A stretch of DNA of 64,000 bases from Ensifer adhaerens (lineage in GTDB: Bacteria; Pseudomonadota; Alphaproteobacteria; Rhizobiales; Rhizobiaceae). The notes under the pieces were generated by a model. The model saw only the letters and a program-made list of their open reading frames with translations, was not told the DNA's origin and made no database searches. The stretch spans positions 186,001 to 250,000 of the forward strand of contig NZ_PNFP01000009.1 of assembly GCF_002940685.1 (NCBI RefSeq), in the 5' to 3' direction. This document shows positions 7,400 to 14,862 of this stretch, in pieces. The stretch's first letter is position 1; every line of letters starts with the position of its first letter. The position numbers were made by a program, and so were the translations under genes.

Positions 7400-9417
7400 A
7401 CGGACGCGTGCCGAACGACGGCGGCATCCTCTATGACGGCAACGAAACGGAAGACGACGACGACCTGATCGAGGTGTCGGAAGGCGAAAGCCCTACGCCC
7501 GCCGTCGAATGGAACGAGAATCGCTCGGAGATGGAGGGCCTGAAGGGCGCGGAGCTGATCCAGGCCTTCGTCAAGCTGTTGCCGAACGGCCCCGGCGTCT
7601 ATCGCATGTTCAACGAGGCCGGCGACGTTCTTTATGTCGGCAAGGCGCGCAGCCTGAAGAAGCGCGTCAGCAACTATGCCCAGGGGCGCGGCCACTCCAA
7701 CCGCATCGCGCGCATGGTGCGCGAGACCGCGAACATGGAGTTCGTGACGACGCGCACCGAGATCGAGGCGCTGCTGCTCGAAGCGAACCTGATCAAGCGG
7801 CTCCGGCCGCGCTTCAACGTGCTTCTGCGCGACGACAAGTCGTTCCCCTATATCCTGGTGACGGGCGACAGTCGGGCGCCGGCGCTCTACAAGCATCGCG
7901 GAGCGCGCAGCCGCAAGGGCGACTTCTTCGGTCCGTTCGCTTCCGCCGGCGCGGTCGGCCGCACCATCAATTCGCTGCAGCGCGCCTTCCTGCTTAGAAC
8001 GTGCACCGACAGCGTCTTCGAGACCCGCACGCGGCCCTGCCTGCTCTACCAGATCAAGCGCTGTTCGGCGCCCTGCACGGGCGAGATCAGCGATCAGGGC
8101 TATGCCGAGCTGGTGCAGGAGGCCAAGGACTTCCTCTCGGGCAAGAGCCAGGCGGTGAAGGCGACGATCGCTGCCGCCATGGGCGAGGCAGCCGAGAACC
8201 TGGACTTCGAACGGGCGGCGCTCTACCGCGACCGGTTGGCGGCGCTCAGCCACGTCCAGAGCCACCAGGGCATCAACCCCTCTGGCGTCGAGGAAGCGGA
8301 TGTCTTTGCGATCCACCACGAGGGCGGCGTCTCCTGTATCCAGGTGTTCTTCTTCCGCACCGGCCAGAACTGGGGCAATCGCGCCTATTTCCCGAAGGCC
8401 GACCCGTCGCTGCCGACGGCCGAAGTGCTTTCGCAATTCCTCGCCCAGTTCTATGACGACAAGCCCTGTCCGCGGCAGATCCTGCTCTGCGAAGCCGTGG
8501 AAGAGCAGGAACTGCTCGGCCAGGCGCTCAGCGAAAAATCCGGTTACAAGGTCTTAATCCAGGTGCCGCAGCGCGGCGAAAAGAAAGACCTCGTCGACCA
8601 TGCGCTTGCCAATGCGCGTGAGGCCCATGGCCGCAAGCTGGCGGAAACCGCGTCCCAGTCGCGGCTGCTCGAAGGCTTCTCGGAGACCTTCAAGCTGGAG
8701 CGCACGCCGCGCCGCATCGAGATCTACGACAACTCCCACATCATGGGCACCAATGCCGTCGGCGGCATGGTGGTGGCGGGGCCGGAGGGTTTCGTCAAAG
8801 GCCAGTACCGCAAGTTCAACATCAAATCGACCGACATCACGCCCGGCGACGACTTCGGCATGATGCGCGAGGTGATGACGCGGCGGTTCTCGCGGCTGCT
8901 CAAGGAAGAGGGCAAGCCGGACCGGAGCGTCGAGACCGATGACGGCGCCTTCCCTGCCTGGCCCGACGTCATCCTGATCGATGGCGGCCAGGGGCAGATG
9001 ACCGCCGTGCGCGCTATTCTCAAGGAATTGGACGTGGAGGACTGCGTCACCGCGATCGGCGTCGCCAAGGGTGTCGACCGCGACGCGGGGCGCGAGCGCT
9101 TCTTTGCGCTCGGCCGCGACAGCTTCACGCTGCCGCCGCGCGATCCGGTGCTCTATTTCATCCAGCGGCTGCGCGACGAGGCCCACCGCTTCGCGATCGG
9201 CTCGCATCGCGCCCGTCGCAAGAAGGAGATGGTCAAGAACCCGCTCGACGAGATCGCCGGCATCGGTCCGACGCGCAAGCGCGCGCTGCTCACGCATTTC
9301 GGCACCGCAAAGGCCGTCTCGCGCGCCGGCATCAACGACCTGATGGCCGTCGCCGGCATTTCCGAAACGGTGGCCCGGCTGGTCTACGAACATTTCCACG
9401 ACGATGCGGCGAAATGA
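7396..9417 (+). CDS. uvrC: Excinuclease ABC subunit C
   Basis: 673 residues. UvrC makes both incisions in nucleotide excision repair, together with UvrA and UvrB. Domain order is complete: an acidic N-terminal extension of ~50 residues, the GIY-YIG nuclease (GVYRMF ... [13 protein letters not shown], residues 67-90), a UVR motif that binds UvrB ([15 protein letters not shown]), the RNase H-like 5' nuclease ([26 protein letters not shown]) and C-terminal helix-hairpin-helix repeats ([16 protein letters not shown]). Its ATG overlaps the stop of the SDR. The N-terminal acidic extension is a minor oddity compared with enteric UvrC. Confidence 0.97.
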   Translation: MNGRVPNDGGILYDGNETEDDDDLIEVSEGESPTPAVEWNENRSEMEGLKGAELIQAFVKLLPNGPGVYRMFNEAGDVLYVGKARSLKKRVSNYAQGRGHSNRIARMVRETANMEFVTTRTEIEALLLEANLIKRLRPRFNVLLRDDKSFPYILVTGDSRAPALYKHRGARSRKGDFFGPFASAGAVGRTINSLQRAFLLRTCTDSVFETRTRPCLLYQIKRCSAPCTGEISDQGYAELVQEAKDFLSGKSQAVKATIAAAMGEAAENLDFERAALYRDRLAALSHVQSHQGINPSGVEEADVFAIHHEGGVSCIQVFFFRTGQNWGNRAYFPKADPSLPTAEVLSQFLAQFYDDKPCPRQILLCEAVEEQELLGQALSEKSGYKVLIQVPQRGEKKDLVDHALANAREAHGRKLAETASQSRLLEGFSETFKLERTPRRIEIYDNSHIMGTNAVGGMVVAGPEGFVKGQYRKFNIKSTDITPGDDFGMMREVMTRRFSRLLKEEGKPDRSVETDDGAFPAWPDVILIDGGQGQMTAVRAILKELDVEDCVTAIGVAKGVDRDAGRERFFALGRDSFTLPPRDPVLYFIQRLRDEAHRFAIGSHRARRKKEMVKNPLDEIAGIGPTRKRALLTHFGTAKAVSRAGINDLMAVAGISETVARLVYEHFHDDAAK

Positions 9418-9545
9418 CAACCGGGCGTCACAATTCACCGGGCGTTCACATGCAATAGGGCAAATATGACAGTTGCCGACGATGACCTGTTGACCTCAGG
9501 CCAGCAAAGTCATTCTGTACCTGACGAACCAGAGAACACGAATCC

Positions 9546-10133
9546 ATGCCCACGCCCGTCGCCTACAGCATCCCGAACCTGCTCACCTATTTCCGAATCC
9601 TGATCGTGCCGCTGATCGTCCTTTGCTTCTTCATTGAAGGACGGCTGCACAGTTCGGACTTTGCGCGCTGGACGGCGGTCACGCTCTTCGCCATCGCCTC
9701 GATCACCGATTTCTTCGACGGCTATCTCGCGCGCATCTGGAAGCAGACGTCGAACATCGGCAAGATGCTCGATCCGATCGCCGACAAGCTGCTGGTCGCG
9801 TCGATCCTGCTGCTCGTCGCTGCCGACGGCACGATCGCCGGCTGGTCGATCTGGGCCGCGATCATCATTCTCTGCCGCGAAATCCTGGTCTCCGGCCTGC
9901 GCGAATATCTGGCGGCGCTGAAGGTCAGCGTGCCCGTCACCCGCATCGCCAAGTGGAAGACGACGATCCAGATGGTTGCAATCGCCTTCCTGCTGGCAGG
10001 TCCTGCGGGCGACAAGGTTTTGCCCTACACGACCGAGGCTGGTATCGTACTGCTCTGGATCGCCGCCGCGATCACGCTCTATACGGGCTATGACTACTTC
10101 CGCGCCGGCCTCAAGCACGTGGTCAACGAATGA
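9546..10133 (+). CDS. pgsA: CDP-diacylglycerol--glycerol-3-phosphate 3-phosphatidyltransferase
   Basis: 195 residues, membrane-embedded with about four hydrophobic segments. It makes phosphatidylglycerol phosphate from CDP-diacylglycerol and glycerol-3-phosphate. The CDP-alcohol phosphotransferase signature is complete, with invariant residues in DGYLAR, then Gly, then DPIAD (residues ~59-80). It begins with PNLLTYFRI, typical of PgsA. A 128-bp gap separates it from uvrC, so it may have its own promoter. Its stop overlaps moaD by ATGA, an unusual coupling of phospholipid and molybdenum-cofactor genes. Confidence 0.95.
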   Translation: MPTPVAYSIPNLLTYFRILIVPLIVLCFFIEGRLHSSDFARWTAVTLFAIASITDFFDGYLARIWKQTSNIGKMLDPIADKLLVASILLLVAADGTIAGWSIWAAIIILCREILVSGLREYLAALKVSVPVTRIAKWKTTIQMVAIAFLLAGPAGDKVLPYTTEAGIVLLWIAAAITLYTGYDYFRAGLKHVVNE

Positions 10134-10390
10134 GCACCGTCAACCTCGTCTATTTCTCCTGGGTGCGCGAACGCATCGGCAAGGGCGAGGAAACGCTCGA
10201 CCTTCCCGCCGGCGTCGTCACCATCGCCGACCTGCTCCGACACCTGAAGACGCTCGGCGAGGAATACGAGGCGGCGCTCGAACATGAGAACGTCATTCGC
10301 GCGGCGATCAACCAGGAACATGTCGACCACAAGGAGCCGATCGCCGGCGCCCGCGAGATTGCCCTGTTTCCGCCGATGACGGGCGGCTGA
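10130..10390 (+). CDS. moaD: Molybdopterin synthase small subunit
   Basis: 86 residues, ubiquitin-like fold, ending in the essential Gly-Gly (FPPMTGG). MoaE inserts the sulphur carried as a C-terminal thiocarboxylate of MoaD into precursor Z to form molybdopterin. The start overlaps the pgsA stop (ATGA), and moaE begins 4 bp after its stop, so all three are likely one transcript. Confidence 0.95.
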   Translation: MSTVNLVYFSWVRERIGKGEETLDLPAGVVTIADLLRHLKTLGEEYEAALEHENVIRAAINQEHVDHKEPIAGAREIALFPPMTGG

Positions 10391-10394
10391 GGCC

Positions 10395-10862
10395 ATGAAC
10401 GCGCCGGTGACCGTGCGCGTCCAGCGCGACGACTTCGACCTCAACAGCGAAGTGGCGAAGCTTTCGGCAGGACGTGCCGACATCGGCGCCGTCGTCACCT
10501 TTTCCGGGCTTTGCCGCGACGAAGCGGGCACATTGGCGGCGCTCGAACTCGAACATTATCCCGGCATGGCCGAGGCGGAGATCGAGCGCATCTGCCGCGA
10601 AGCGATCGAACGCTTTTCGCTTGAGGCCGCCACCGCCATTCACCGCTACGGCAAGATCATGCCTGGCGAGAACATCGTGCTCGTCGTCACCGCGTCGCGG
10701 CACCGGCAGGCGGCCTTCGACGGCGCCAACTTCATCATGGATTTCCTGAAGACGTCCGCTCCGTTCTGGAAGAAGGAGCACCTGGGCGACGGGACCACCG
10801 GCGGCTGGGTCAGCGCCAAGGATGCCGACGACACGGCGCGGGACCGCTGGACGACGAAGTAG
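10395..10862 (+). CDS. moaE: Molybdopterin synthase catalytic subunit
   Basis: 155 residues. Recognisable blocks are GAVVTFSGLCRDE, LELEHYPGMAE, IHRYGKIMPGE and the active-site lysine segment FWKKEHLGDG. With MoaD it forms the heterotetramer that converts precursor Z into molybdopterin. It ends 17 bp from the convergent LivH-type gene, with no clear terminator between them. Confidence 0.95.
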   Translation: MNAPVTVRVQRDDFDLNSEVAKLSAGRADIGAVVTFSGLCRDEAGTLAALELEHYPGMAEAEIERICREAIERFSLEAATAIHRYGKIMPGENIVLVVTASRHRQAAFDGANFIMDFLKTSAPFWKKEHLGDGTTGGWVSAKDADDTARDRWTTK

Positions 10863-10879
10863 CCCCTTCCCTTGGGTGG

Positions 10880-11776
10880 TCAGGGAATGACCTTCTCCTT
10901 GCGCGTCACGGCCAGCACGATCACCAGAAAGCCGAAGATCACGAAATCGCGCCACAGGATCGGCCCGTAGGCGCTCCACAGCGTCTCCATCAGGCCGATC
11001 CCGGCTGCGCCCAGTGCGGCGTAGAGCGGCGAGGCCTGGCCGCCGATGGCGGCGATGAACAGCACCTTGACGCCGAAGGTCAGCCCCGTGCCGAAATCCA
11101 TGTTGCCGTAGTAGGAGGCAGCCAGAATGCCGCAGACGGCAGCGATCAAGGACGCGGCGCCATAGGCGACGATGTAGACGGTTGCGGCGTCGACGCCGCA
11201 AAGGGCGGCGGCCTCCCGGTCCTCCGACACCGCCCGCCAGAACCGCCCTGCCCGCGAATGCGTCAGGAACCAGTGCCCGGCCGCCACGAGTGCCGCCATC
11301 AGCACCGTGTTGCCGAGCTGGATCACGGTCAGCGTCACCGGGAAGCGCGGATCATCCCAGAAGACGATGTTTGCGTTCAGGAACGGCGGCAGCCACAGGC
11401 TGCGCGTCTCCGACGCCAGACGCGCCGTTTCCATCAACACCAGCAGGCAGCCGAGCGACGCAACAACGACGGTGTTGGCCGAAGAGAAGGCAAGCGGCCG
11501 CATGACATAACGTCCCGCCACGAGCCCGGCGCCGAGGCTGAAACTGAGCGCCGCGGCTGCGCCGAGACCAAGGGAGGCAGGCAAGATCAGCCACAGCCGG
11601 TTCCAGCCGAAATCGGCAAACAGCACGAAGGTCTGGCCGGCAAAGGCAAAGAGCGCGCCATAGGTCAGATCGGCCCGGCGCGTCACGGCGAAGGCGATGG
11701 CATAGCCGAAGGCGAGCGCCGCATAGAGCGCTGCAACGGGGACGGCATTGGCGAGCTGCTGCAGAAAATAGAGCAT
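10880..11776 (-). CDS. LivH-type branched-chain amino acid ABC permease, orphan
   Basis: 298 residues, strongly hydrophobic with about eight membrane segments. Sequence features match LivH permeases of the branched-chain amino acid uptake family: the N-terminal LANAVPVAALYAALAFGYAI, RRADLTYGALF near residue 35, and the C-terminal EAA-like loop (CGVDAATVYIVAYGAASLIAAVCGILA). No LivM, LivG/LivF ATPases or binding protein lie nearby, so it must pair with subunits elsewhere or has drifted in function. ATG 11776 is preferred; a longer frame to 11821 would run through the operator. It diverges from the CGNR regulator, with a near-perfect 26-bp palindrome between the two starts. Confidence 0.82.
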   Translation of the reverse strand: MLYFLQQLANAVPVAALYAALAFGYAIAFAVTRRADLTYGALFAFAGQTFVLFADFGWNRLWLILPASLGLGAAAALSFSLGAGLVAGRYVMRPLAFSSANTVVVASLGCLLVLMETARLASETRSLWLPPFLNANIVFWDDPRFPVTLTVIQLGNTVLMAALVAAGHWFLTHSRAGRFWRAVSEDREAAALCGVDAATVYIVAYGAASLIAAVCGILAASYYGNMDFGTGLTFGVKVLFIAAIGGQASPLYAALGAAGIGLMETLWSAYGPILWRDFVIFGFLVIVLAVTRKEKVIP

Positions 11777-11806
11777 GGCGCATCCGGAGCGTGACAAGAT
11801 CAATAT

Positions 11807-11832
11807 AACTGGTAAAATCAATTTTGCCAGTT
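11807..11832. promoter_or_regulatory. Palindromic operator between permease and CGNR regulator
   Basis: Two 12-base arms, AACTGGTAAAAT and ATTTTGCCAGTT, are separated by CA and match at 11 of 12 positions. The site ends 11 bp before the regulator ATG and begins 30 bp before the permease ATG. It most likely binds the adjacent CGNR protein for autoregulation and control of the permease (inference). Confidence 0.7.
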
Positions 11833-11843
11833 AGGATTCTTGC

Positions 11844-12404
11844 ATGACCTTCACCTGGACAGCCCATCGTTTTGCCGGCGGCGCGCTGGCGCTGGATGTC
11901 GCCAATTCGATCGTCCTGCGCTTCGATCCGGAACGCCGGATCGATCGCTTTGCCGATCCCACAGCGATGGATTCCTTTGCCGAGGCGGCCAACCGGTTTG
12001 GGGCGGAGAGCCCGCGCTTCGGCCCGCTGGCACCCGTCGCCGCTGAAAACCGTTCTCGGCTTCTGCGGTTGCGCGAAGCGACCGACCGGCATTTTCGCGC
12101 CGAGGTGTCGGACGCGGGACGACCTGAGTTTCTGGCGGATCTGCTCGAGGCGATCGCCGGCGTTCTGCGCGGTTCGAAGCACGAAGGCGGCCTGCTTCCG
12201 CTCGACACGGCGGCGGCGCAATCGGCGCTCACCCTTTCCGCCAACCCCGAGCCGGAGCGGCTGAAGATCTGCCCGAATTGCGGCTGGCTGTTTCTCGACC
12301 GCAGCCGCAACCGCAGCCGGACCTGGTGCGACATGGCCGTCTGCGGCAATCGCAACAAGGCGAGGCTCCACTACCATCGCAACAAGGAGGATGCGGCCCG
12401 ATGA
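11844..12404 (+). CDS. CGNR zinc-finger transcriptional regulator
   Basis: 186 residues. The N-terminal ~135 residues form the helical ABATE-type ligand-binding domain (GGALALDVANSIV at residues 12-24). The C-terminal zinc finger has cysteines 143, 146, 162 and 167, ending in the signature CGNRNKAR. The fold is associated with stress- or ligand-responsive regulators. It is divergent from the LivH-type permease, with a palindrome centred in the 67-bp intergenic region, which suggests it regulates that gene and itself. Its stop overlaps the following lipoprotein gene by ATGA, so that gene is probably co-expressed. Confidence 0.85.
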   Translation: MTFTWTAHRFAGGALALDVANSIVLRFDPERRIDRFADPTAMDSFAEAANRFGAESPRFGPLAPVAAENRSRLLRLREATDRHFRAEVSDAGRPEFLADLLEAIAGVLRGSKHEGGLLPLDTAAAQSALTLSANPEPERLKICPNCGWLFLDRSRNRSRTWCDMAVCGNRNKARLHYHRNKEDAAR

Positions 12405-12910
12405 CGAGGATGATTGGCCTATTGGCCACACTGGCGATTGCGCTCGCCGCCGTCGGCTGCCAACGCGAGACCGGGCCCGATCCGCTCAAGCTCACGGGCA
12501 AGATGTTCGTCTTCAACTATCGCCTCGCCTATGCGACCTACATGATCACGCTCGCCAAGATCGAGCCGGTGCCGGACGGCAGCGTTGTCGTTGCGCGCTT
12601 CGAAAACCCGGCTGGCGGCGACGCGCTGGTGCTGGAGCGCAAGCTGTTCCCGAAGCTGGAAAAGGTCGTGCTGGAAAGCCCCGATGTGACCTGCGTGAAG
12701 AAGGACCGCCCCTATGCGGTGTCGATCGAGGTCAGGGGGCCGGAGGGCCAGTCGTTGCAGAAGCTGGAGACCAGCGTCGTCTCCGACATCGATCAGGACA
12801 TCATGCCGGCAAAGGCGCTGGTCGAAGGACCGGCCTATGACAAAAACCCGGAAGTGTTCCGGGGCGGCAAGGCGCCGGAGCACTTCGAGACGGCCAGCTG
12901 TCCGACTTAA
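12401..12910 (+). CDS. Hypothetical lipoprotein
   Basis: 169 residues. A lipoprotein signal peptide (IGLLATLAIALAAVGC) puts the lipidated Cys at residue 20, followed by Gln, consistent with outer-membrane sorting. Mature region: predominantly beta-like, with two further cysteines (DVTCVKK and ETASCPT) that could form a disulphide. I recognise no named domain. The ATG overlaps the stop of the CGNR regulator by ATGA, so it may belong to the regulon of that factor. The stop is followed by a hairpin oriented for the convergent ndk gene. Confidence 0.75.
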   Translation: MTRMIGLLATLAIALAAVGCQRETGPDPLKLTGKMFVFNYRLAYATYMITLAKIEPVPDGSVVVARFENPAGGDALVLERKLFPKLEKVVLESPDVTCVKKDRPYAVSIEVRGPEGQSLQKLETSVVSDIDQDIMPAKALVEGPAYDKNPEVFRGGKAPEHFETASCPT

Positions 12911-12927
12911 AGACCTGCCAACAAAAA

Positions 12928-12949
12928 ACCGGAGCGTTTCCGCTCCGGT
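12928..12949 (-). terminator. Rho-independent terminator of ndk
   Basis: Nine-base stem ACCGGAGCG/CGCTCCGGT with a 4-base loop. On the minus strand the stem is followed by a run of T (AAAAAA on the plus strand at 12923-12928), so it serves the leftward ndk transcript. Confidence 0.85.
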
Positions 12950-13001
12950 CCAAATCCCCTAGTCAATTCAAGCCACTACGGCTCGAACCGAAGATTTTGA
13001 A

Positions 13002-13424
13002 TCAGCCGACGATCTCGGTGCCCGAGAACCAGTAAGCGATTTCTTCAGCAGCGGTTTCCGGGGCGTCCGAACCGTGAACCGAGTTTTCGCCGATCGACAG
13101 AGCGTGAACCTTGCGGATCGTGCCTTCGTCAGCGTTTGCCGGGTTGGTGGCGCCCATGACTTCGCGGTTCTTGGCGATTGCGTTTTCGCCTTCGAGAACC
13201 TGAACGATGGTCGGGCCGGAGGACATGAACTCGACCAGTTCGCCGAAGAACGGACGTTCCTTGTGGACGGCGTAGAAGCCTTCGGCTTCGCGACGGCTCA
13301 TCCAGACGCGCTTGGAGGCGACGACGCGCAGGCCGGCATCTTCGAGCATCTTGGTGATGGCGCCGGTCAGGTTGCGCTTGGTCGCGTCCGGCTTGATCAT
13401 CGAGAAGGTACGTTCAATAGCCAT
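13002..13424 (-). CDS. ndk: Nucleoside diphosphate kinase
   Basis: 140 residues, standard length. It transfers the gamma phosphate of ATP to nucleoside diphosphates via a phospho-histidine; the active-site His lies in [12 protein letters not shown]. The start ATG 13424 gives the canonical [14 protein letters not shown]; a longer frame to 13463 adds 13 non-conserved residues and is rejected. It lies 102 bp downstream of the GST gene in the same direction. Confidence 0.96.
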   Translation of the reverse strand: MAIERTFSMIKPDATKRNLTGAITKMLEDAGLRVVASKRVWMSRREAEGFYAVHKERPFFGELVEFMSSGPTIVQVLEGENAIAKNREVMGATNPANADEGTIRKVHALSIGENSVHGSDAPETAAEEIAYWFSGTEIVG

Positions 13425-13526
13425 TGGCTCAAATCCCTTGTTTCTTGAGAAGTGGCGGTTCATTAGCCGCCAATTCCGCGCAAAACAAGGGGGTTCACCG
13501 ATGATTCGGCTTGGGCCGGGCGGGTT

Positions 13527-14216
13527 TCACGCAGCCGTCACACTGCGTCCGAGCCCACCATGCAGATCGAGGCAGCGTTCGAACCAGTCCGTGACCGGAT
13601 CGCCCGAATGAAGCAGGCGCTGCGGCGAGACGATGCGCGCCCACTGAAACGCGCCGAAGACGATGTAATCGGCAAAGAGCGGTGTCGCGCCACCCAGGAA
13701 ATCCTGAAACTTCAACATATGGCGCAGCGGCTCGAGCTTCTGCGCGAACGTCTCCAGCGACGCCGCGCCGCTTTCGGCCACCGCTTCCAGCGATGTGCCA
13801 AAACGTTTCTCGCGGCTCTCGCGGAAGTAGGCCTGATCGACCGGATCCAGCCGATCGTGAATGTCCCGGATGATGACGCGGGTAATGGCCGGATGCAGCG
13901 TCGTCTGCGACCAGCCCTCGACGAAACGGGCGATCGCCATCGCCCCATCGCCGCCAAAGAGCGTCGGGCGATCCGGATAATTCCGCTCGAGATACTGGGC
14001 GATCTCGAAGCTGTCCTTGACCAGCCGTTCGCCGTCCCTGAGCAGCGGCACCAGCCTTGTGGCCCCATCCTCGACCGCGGGGATCTCGGTAAAGCCGATC
14101 GGAACGGTGTCGAAGTCGAGCCCCTTGTGGGCGAGCGACATCGCCGTCTTCCACACATGCGGCGAGAACGGACGCGCCCTGTCGGATCCACACAGCGAAT
14201 AGAGCTTTCTCGTCAT
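13527..14216 (-). CDS. Glutathione S-transferase family protein
   Basis: 229 residues. The N-terminal half begins MTRKLYSLCGSDRARPFSPHVWKTAM, a thioredoxin-like GST domain with a Cys near the first turn. VPLLRDGERLVKDSFEIAQYLE is the glutathione-binding cis-Pro and acidic-Ser segment. A helical C-terminal domain follows. It resembles GSTs that act on aromatic ethers or maleylpyruvate-like substrates more than classical detoxifying enzymes, but this is not firm. ATG 14216 follows GGAGAG at good spacing; the longer frame to 14261 is unlikely. It precedes ndk in the same direction. Confidence 0.85.
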   Translation of the reverse strand: MTRKLYSLCGSDRARPFSPHVWKTAMSLAHKGLDFDTVPIGFTEIPAVEDGATRLVPLLRDGERLVKDSFEIAQYLERNYPDRPTLFGGDGAMAIARFVEGWSQTTLHPAITRVIIRDIHDRLDPVDQAYFRESREKRFGTSLEAVAESGAASLETFAQKLEPLRHMLKFQDFLGGATPLFADYIVFGAFQWARIVSPQRLLHSGDPVTDWFERCLDLHGGLGRSVTAA

Positions 14217-14352
14217 CTGGACTCTCCGCGAGATTATTCTCCCCTTGAACGACATATGCACGCCGTCATCAAATCAGTAAATTTCATGAATGATATCAGC
14301 CACAGGAATGCGGTTCCGGGTTAGCGTCGCCGCCCCTTCCAAGGAGATACCG

Positions 14353-14862
14353 ATGCTCGATTACTTTCGCATGTTCGCCGACTATAACCGCTGGGCGAAC
14401 CGTCTCGTCTACGCCGCCGCTGCGGAACTGACCGATGCCGACTTGCGGGAAAACCGTGGCGCCTTTTTCGGCTCGCTGCTTTCGACCCTCAACCATGTCC
14501 TCGTTGCCGACCGCATCTGGATGAGGCGCTTCACGGGCCAGGGCGACACTCCGGCTTCGCTCGATGCGGTCCTTCATGACGACCTCGCCAGCCTTGCCGC
14601 CGCCCGGGCCGCCGAAGACGAGCGCATCATCACCTGGATCGGCAGCCTGAGTGACGATCGCCTCGGCGCCGTCCTCACCTATACGACACTCACGAACCCG
14701 ACTGTCATCACGCAGAAGCTGGCCCCGACGCTCGCACACTTCTTCAACCACCAGACCCACCATCGCGGCCAGGCGCATGCGACGCTCACCGCGCTCGAAC
14801 GCCCGTCCCTGGTACTGGACCTGGCGCATTTTCTGAGGACGCAAGGGTCACAGTGGGCGTAG
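14353..14862 (+). CDS. DinB family four-helix protein
   Basis: 169 residues. The DinB/YfiT-like fold is suggested by the N-terminal LDYFRMFADYNRWANRLVY, the mid-helix NHVLVADRIWMRRF and the C-terminal HFFNHQTHHRGQAHATL. Histidines in the second and third motifs form the usual metal triad. Many family members are bacillithiol- or mycothiol-dependent transferases; in a glutathione-using organism the role is unknown. AAGGAG 7 bases before ATG 14353 supports this start. Its last 15 bp overlap the end of the convergent adenylation/acyltransferase gene. Confidence 0.85.
   Translation: MLDYFRMFADYNRWANRLVYAAAAELTDADLRENRGAFFGSLLSTLNHVLVADRIWMRRFTGQGDTPASLDAVLHDDLASLAAARAAEDERIITWIGSLSDDRLGAVLTYTTLTNPTVITQKLAPTLAHFFNHQTHHRGQAHATLTALERPSLVLDLAHFLRTQGSQWA

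Noticed and set aside
7096-8436. 446-residue open frame on the minus strand
   Set aside because: Antisense to the SDR and uvrC; no motif. Mirror of the third-codon GC bias.
9420-9446. Direct repeat ACCGGGCG with 17-base period before pgsA
   Set aside because: Only 8-9 bases per copy with divergent remainder; could be chance in GC-rich DNA.
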